32,835 nucleotides of DNA from Arthrobacter sp. H20 (lineage in GTDB: Bacteria; Actinomycetota; Actinomycetes; Actinomycetales; Micrococcaceae). The notes beneath the pieces are model-generated. The model did no database searches and was not told the DNA's origin. It saw nothing but the letters and a program-made list of their open reading frames with translations. The DNA is taken from NCBI RefSeq assembly GCF_000520515.1, contig NZ_AZRY01000174.1, positions 1-32,835 on the forward strand. Direction: 5' to 3'. Of the stretch, positions 25,124-32,835 are shown one piece after another (position 1 is the first letter of the stretch; every line of letters begins with the position of its first letter). The position numbers and the translations under genes were made by a program.

Positions 25124-26350
25124 TTACTTAATTTTGGCCGCAGGTTGCTTTCGTCTGCTTCCAACGGCGACCAAAGTGAACAGCAGCGCAATCAGTGCCG
25201 TGATGGTTAGCAGCATCAGTCCGATGAAGTAGCTTTGCTCTTCAGGGTTGTACGTCGCGCCCATGATCAGCGGTGGAAAGTATCCGCCCAGTCCGCCTGC
25301 CGCACTGACGATCCCCGATACTGCGCCTACCTTCCCTGCGGGTGAGAGGACACCAACCCAGGCGAAGACACCGCCAGCTCCCAGGCCCAGGGCTGCAGCC
25401 ATAGCCACAAACGTCGCGCCTGCGGTGATTTCAGTATCAGGGCGAAGCTGAACCATCCACGCCAGGACCGCAACCGCTGCGAGGGAGATAACCACCACCG
25501 GTTTGGAGCCGATTCTGTCCGCAAGGACGCCGCCCACTGGTCGCGCGAGGACGGCCGCAAGAGCGAAACCGGCGGTACGTGTTCCTGCGGATGTTGGGTC
25601 AAAATCATAAACATCCCGCAAATAGATGGGGAGGTAGTTGGAAAAAGAAACAAACCCACCGAAAACCACCGCATAGAGAAAGCCCAACTTCCAGGTCACT
25701 CCAAGTCTGGCGGCGCCCAGCAGCCTGGGTGCAACCGGTGTCGTACTGCGTGCGAACGCCGGTGAATCTCGCATGAAGAACCACACGACGCCCGCAGTGA
25801 TCATGAGCAAACCTGCAAGCGACAAGTGCGTTGGAACGTACCCCCACCAGGCCACCAAACGGGGCATGAGGAAAGCGGACAGTGCGGTTCCGCCCATTCC
25901 AGCACCGAAAACTCCGGTGGCAAAACCCCGCTTGCCCGGTTCATACCAGGCACTCACGAAGGGTATCCCCACGGCGAAGATCGTCCCGGCTATACCGAGA
26001 AAGAAGGCGGCAGCCACCAGCAGGTGATAGGAACCGAGCATCCCACCCAAAACAACCAACAACAGCGGCGGAACCGTGCCGAGGAGGATAAGCGTGAACA
26101 TGACTCGTCCGCCATAGCGGTCGGTAAGTGAGCCCACAATTATCCGGCCGAGTGCTCCCACGAGGATGGGCATGGCCACGAGAAAGGAGGTCTGCGCGGA
26201 ATTGAGCTCGAGCTGCTGTGTATAGAGCGCACCCATGGGTGCTATGACCGTCCAGGCCCAGAAACCAACAACGGATGCCACCGTGGCAAGAACGAGATTC
26301 AACGTCCGGCCTGGAAACATTGTCATTGATGGGGGTGCTTGAGCACTCAT
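25124..26350 (-). CDS. narK: NarK-type nitrate/nitrite transporter (MFS)
   Basis: 408 residues from ATG 26350, chosen because AGGGGGAA lies five bases upstream. It has twelve hydrophobic segments. The MFS loop 2-3 motif is GALGRIIVGSLTDRYGGR, and GFATGVFGAGMGGTALSAF is the glycine-rich nitrate/nitrite porter signature. A second glycine-rich stretch, SAAGGLGGYFPPLIMGAT, lies in the C-terminal half. The family exchanges or imports nitrate and nitrite across the cytoplasmic membrane. No nitrate or nitrite reductase gene is in the window. It is divergent from the Crp/Fnr regulator, a common arrangement for a local regulator and its target. Confidence 0.88.
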   Translation of the reverse strand: MSAQAPPSMTMFPGRTLNLVLATVASVVGFWAWTVIAPMGALYTQQLELNSAQTSFLVAMPILVGALGRIIVGSLTDRYGGRVMFTLILLGTVPPLLLVVLGGMLGSYHLLVAAAFFLGIAGTIFAVGIPFVSAWYEPGKRGFATGVFGAGMGGTALSAFLMPRLVAWWGYVPTHLSLAGLLMITAGVVWFFMRDSPAFARSTTPVAPRLLGAARLGVTWKLGFLYAVVFGGFVSFSNYLPIYLRDVYDFDPTSAGTRTAGFALAAVLARPVGGVLADRIGSKPVVVISLAAVAVLAWMVQLRPDTEITAGATFVAMAAALGLGAGGVFAWVGVLSPAGKVGAVSGIVSAAGGLGGYFPPLIMGATYNPEEQSYFIGLMLLTITALIALLFTLVAVGSRRKQPAAKIK

Positions 26351-26469
26351 TCGTTCCCCCTGCTGCGCCAGCGCCGGCATGTGTCGCCGTTTGCACGCCT
26401 AAAGGAGCCCACCCGCGGAGCAGCGATCCGGAGGAGGCATCGTAAGGTTCGACGATCCGCATCATCCTA

Positions 26470-26485
26470 TACCCGTTCCCGGGTA
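26470..26485. promoter_or_regulatory. Palindrome TACCCG-N4-CGGGTA between narK and crp/fnr
   Basis: TACCCGTTCCCGGGTA is a perfect 6+4+6 inverted repeat in the 256-bp divergent region, 120 bp upstream of narK and 122 bp upstream of the preferred regulator start. Its spacing fits a dimeric regulator, but the sequence is not an FNR or CRP box. The binding protein is unknown. Confidence 0.4.
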
Positions 26486-26520
26486 ACTTCGGGCAGGGAT
26501 TGACTAGACTTCATACACAA

Positions 26521-26545
26521 GATCCGTGCGCGGGATTAACGGATC
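26521..26545. promoter_or_regulatory. Inverted repeat GATCCGT-N11-ACGGATC before the regulator gene
   Basis: The seven-base arms at 26521-26527 and 26539-26545 are perfectly complementary, and TTGACT at 26500-26505 upstream resembles a -35 box. The repeat lies 62 bp before the preferred start at 26607, where self-regulation could act. No -10 box could be confidently assigned. Confidence 0.35.
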
Positions 26546-26606
26546 AACTGCCTTCGGGATCTGCCGGGTCCATGATGTTCGGCAGCGAAAAAATTTTCAC
26601 GAATGG

Positions 26607-27359
26607 ATGATAGTGCAGGAACGACGCCGGATCCCTCTGACGGAACGCTCTGCTGCACCGCACGTTTGTCCCCGCCCGGTGCGTCTTGAAGCACTGGAAC
26701 GCATGCCCCTGTTCGCAGCGCTGACCGCGACGGAAATCATTGATATTGAGCCGAGGATGCAGGCGCACGGCTACCATGCCGGGGAGTTGATTTACCGTTT
26801 CGGTGAAAATGCGACCAGTCTGTTCGTTCTGGCCTCTGGCACCGCGAAGCTGCATCGGCCCTCTGCTCACGGTCAAGATGTCGTGACGAACATTCTCGGA
26901 CCGGGCGAGAGTTTCGGGACACTGGGGATTTTGGGAGAGCCAACATATGCGGACAGCGCCGAAGCCATGGCCGTCTCGTGTGCCTTGAAGATATCAGCCA
27001 GTGTTTTTAGAGATGTCATGGACCGACATCCGCGTCTGGCACTGACTGTCCTGGATGAGGTTCTTCATCGCTTTGAACAAGCCCAGCAAACAATCCGGAG
27101 TCTGTCCGCCGACAACGTCCAACAACGCATCGCTTCCGCCCTCCTGACCTTGGCTGACAAGCTTGGCGACCCAAAGGGTGAAACAATCGGTTTGGAGTTT
27201 CCCCTGACACGTGCCGATCTGGCTGCCATGACGGGAATGACTCCCGAAACGGTCAGCAGGGTGATAAGCCGGCTTCGTGAAGACGGCATTGTCGACACCG
27301 GGCGACGCTGGACAGCCATTCTTGACCGCCCGCGGCTGGAAGCGGTAGCCCAGGGATGA
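26607..27359 (+). CDS. Crp/Fnr-family transcription regulator
   Basis: About 250 residues from ATG 26607; the frame is open from GTG 26526, and the start is uncertain because no good ribosome site is visible. The N-terminal cyclic-nucleotide-binding-like barrel contains YHAGELIYRFGENATSLFVL and ILGPGESFGTLGIL. The long dimer helix is DEVLHRFEQAQQTIRSLSAD. The C-terminal helix-turn-helix is LTRADLAAMTGMTPETVSRV. Its recognition helix has E-x2-S-R, the FNR pattern that reads TTGAT half-sites. The cysteine cluster of oxygen-sensing FNR is absent; only HVCPRP holds a Cys near the N-terminus, so any O2 or NO sensing would differ. A site matching FNR specificity is found at 28483-28502. Confidence 0.88.
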   Translation: MIVQERRRIPLTERSAAPHVCPRPVRLEALERMPLFAALTATEIIDIEPRMQAHGYHAGELIYRFGENATSLFVLASGTAKLHRPSAHGQDVVTNILGPGESFGTLGILGEPTYADSAEAMAVSCALKISASVFRDVMDRHPRLALTVLDEVLHRFEQAQQTIRSLSADNVQQRIASALLTLADKLGDPKGETIGLEFPLTRADLAAMTGMTPETVSRVISRLREDGIVDTGRRWTAILDRPRLEAVAQG

Positions 27360-27416
27360 ATTTCATGACACGGCGAACACGTCCAGACCACTTGGGGTAT
27401 GCCCGTCCCAGGCCTG

Positions 27417-27449
27417 ACCCCGCCGGTAGTTTGAGGGCCTGCGGGGTTT
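27417..27449 (+). terminator. Possible terminator after crp/fnr
   Basis: ACCCCGC (27417-27423) pairs with GCGGGGT (27441-27447) across a 17-base loop, followed by only two more T residues. It lies 58 bp after the crp/fnr stop, between convergent genes. The stem is short and the T-run is weak. Confidence 0.3.
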
Positions 27450-27538
27450 GGGGCACCCGGTTACGGGGTTTTGCTTGCGCCGGGTTGAAGGCTCCAGGCA
27501 GCAACAACTTGCATTCGCCGAGGTGTACGGCGTGGGAA

Positions 27539-28354
27539 TCAGGCACCGAACCTGGTAGAGGTAATTTTTCTACCGACGGTAGAACGGGAGGTATAGCCGT
27601 AGGTTCCCTGTTCGAGTAGCTCCCGCGCGGCATCGAATGCTGCTCCGAAGGCCGCAAACGCGAATGCGCCACCAACCGATATCCGGCTGACGCCGACGGA
27701 GCTTAACTCTGAGACGTCCGGTATGCCCGCCATCGCGAGCACGTTGACTGGGCGGTCCACCGACGCCACCACGGATCGGATGTCCTCTAACCGGGTGAGG
27801 CCAGGCGCATAAAGTACATCTGCGCCAGCCTCCTGGTAGGCCTGAAGGCGGCGGATCGTGTCGGCCAAATCGGGCCGGCCGTGGAGGAAGTTCTCGGCAC
27901 GGCCGGTCAGTACGAGCGGCGCCGGCCCCCGGTGAAAAGCTTCAGCGGCGGCGCGCACCCGCTCAGCGGCGAGGTCGAGTCCGTAGATGGGAGAGCCCGC
28001 GTCCCCGGTAAAGTCCTCAATCGACGCGCCCGCCAAGCCCGTCCGTGCCGCAAGCTTGAACGTTTCAGCCACGCCAGTGGGATCATCGGCGAATCCACTC
28101 TCCAGGTCGGCATTGACGGGTAGATCCGTCGCTTTCACGAGCTCCGCCGCGTGCTCGAGGGCCTCGTCGCGCGTCAGCTGACCATCGAGACGGCCCAAGG
28201 ACGCGGCATGTCCACTGCTGGTTGTGGCAAGTGCACGGAACCCCATTGAGGCGAATAGCCGCGCCGAACCGATACTCCAGGCATTGGCGAGAAGCAAAGG
28301 TGTAGGACCGTGATGAAGAGCGAGAAACCGGGCAGCAAGGTCTATGGGAGCCAT
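27539..28354 (-). CDS. PEP-mutase/isocitrate-lyase-superfamily protein
   Basis: 271 residues from ATG 28354. It is a TIM-barrel of the PEP mutase/2-methylisocitrate lyase superfamily, which makes or breaks P-C or C-C bonds next to a carboxylate using Mg2+. PTPLLLANAWSIGSARLFAS is the first strand, NADLESGF (Asp83, Glu85) and SIEDF (Glu113, Asp114) supply metal ligands, and TGRAENFLHG precedes the active-site loop. The KKCGH motif of isocitrate lyases is absent, so the reaction cannot be stated. It is divergent from the molybdoenzyme gene. A partly deleted relative is at 22483-22800. Confidence 0.85.
   Translation of the reverse strand: MAPIDLAARFLALHHGPTPLLLANAWSIGSARLFASMGFRALATTSSGHAASLGRLDGQLTRDEALEHAAELVKATDLPVNADLESGFADDPTGVAETFKLAARTGLAGASIEDFTGDAGSPIYGLDLAAERVRAAAEAFHRGPAPLVLTGRAENFLHGRPDLADTIRRLQAYQEAGADVLYAPGLTRLEDIRSVVASVDRPVNVLAMAGIPDVSELSSVGVSRISVGGAFAFAAFGAAFDAARELLEQGTYGYTSRSTVGRKITSTRFGA
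27568..27584. promoter_or_regulatory. Second TTCTAC-N5-GTAGAA palindrome
   Basis: TTCTACCGACGGTAGAA is a perfect 17-bp palindrome with the same outer six bases and five-base centre as the one at 14592-14608. It lies inside the last codons of the PEP-mutase-like gene, between convergent 3' ends, so a promoter role is not obvious. Confidence 0.35.
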
Positions 28355-28475
28355 TTTATTAGACTACATCTGCGTCACAGGCTGCACATTGGGGTCCATT
28401 CGAGGTCAGGTAGGACGCCAGGCAGGCCGGTGATCCGTTGCCCGCACACGCATGCCGCCCTGGCGACGCTATATA

Positions 28476-28534
28476 TTGATCAAGTATGATTCAGATCATA
28501 CTCCAGCAGCATATGGGCGCGTAAACTGTGAAAG
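28476..28534 (+). promoter_or_regulatory. FNR-type site and promoter for the molybdoenzyme-acn genes
   Basis: AGTATGATTCAGATCATACT (28483-28502) is a perfect palindrome (8+4+8). It contains TGAT-N4-ATCA, the core of the FNR consensus TTGAT-N4-ATCAA (8 of 10 positions match). An extra half-site, TTGATCAA, lies at 28476-28483. TAAACT at 28522-28527 fits a -10 box. If position 28527 is -7, transcription starts at 28534 and the palindrome is centred at -41.5, the standard position for class II activation by FNR or CRP. No good -35 box is present, as expected for an activated promoter. The divergent PEP-mutase-like gene could share the site. Confidence 0.65.
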
Positions 28535-28588
28535 CTATCAATCCTGAAAGATCGGGATAGCAGCCCGGGGCATCGGCGAAGGAACAAC

Positions 28589-32835
<4,247 letters not shown>

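Overview
The window looks like an accessory region of a high-GC actinobacterium, most likely Micrococcaceae (Arthrobacter-like). This rests on GC-rich codon use, frequent GTG/TTG starts, the sdhCAB gene order, and the protein families present. No replication, conjugation, phage, tRNA or rRNA genes are visible, so plasmid and chromosomal island cannot be told apart.

Bases 1-9.2 kb are mostly a scrapyard of mobile elements. They hold an IS3 end inserted in a decayed IS21 element (1-2096), a GNAT acetyltransferase, and an Abi_C-type abortive-infection protein cut at its 5' end by an IS3 remnant. A decayed ISL3 element with perfect 23-bp ends follows (4071-5454), then poxB, the C-terminal half of an IclR regulator, a leftover ISL3 end, and an IS4 element with perfect 23-bp ends (7783-9202).

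Bases 9.4-32.5 kb form a redox and central-carbon block. The order is: cupin; CBS-pair protein with a zinc ribbon; pdhA-pdhB-pdhC (E1 alpha, E1 beta and E2, with no E3); a small membrane protein on the other strand; a group III truncated haemoglobin; an AhpD-like protein; sdhC-sdhA-sdhB; and a Ca2+/Mn2+-type P-type ATPase. A broken PEP-mutase-like copy and a scrambled IS21-like element follow. Next come a truncated Mrp Fe-S carrier gene, a SAM methyltransferase and a NarK-type transporter, all on the minus strand, then a Crp/Fnr regulator. The block ends with an intact PEP-mutase/isocitrate-lyase-like gene, a cytochrome b/sulfite-oxidase-like molybdoenzyme, and aconitase, which is cut short by an IS630-type element at the right edge.

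The genes share a theme. They cover pyruvate oxidation by two routes (PoxB to quinone, PDH to acetyl-CoA), two TCA steps that use Fe-S enzymes (aconitase, SDH), and quinone-linked respiration. NO/O2 and peroxide handling (truncated haemoglobin, AhpD-like), nitrate/nitrite transport and a Crp/Fnr regulator complete the set. The clearest regulatory signal is a 20-bp palindrome with an FNR core (TGAT-N4-ATCA) centred at exactly -41.5 from the start predicted by a TAAACT -10 box. It lies upstream of the molybdoenzyme-aconitase pair. The nearby Crp/Fnr protein carries the FNR-type recognition residues (ETVSR) but no Fe-S cysteine cluster. My reading is an accessory low-oxygen or nitrosative-stress respiratory module that insertion sequences are now eroding. 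Functions come from family recognition by eye; no database search was run.
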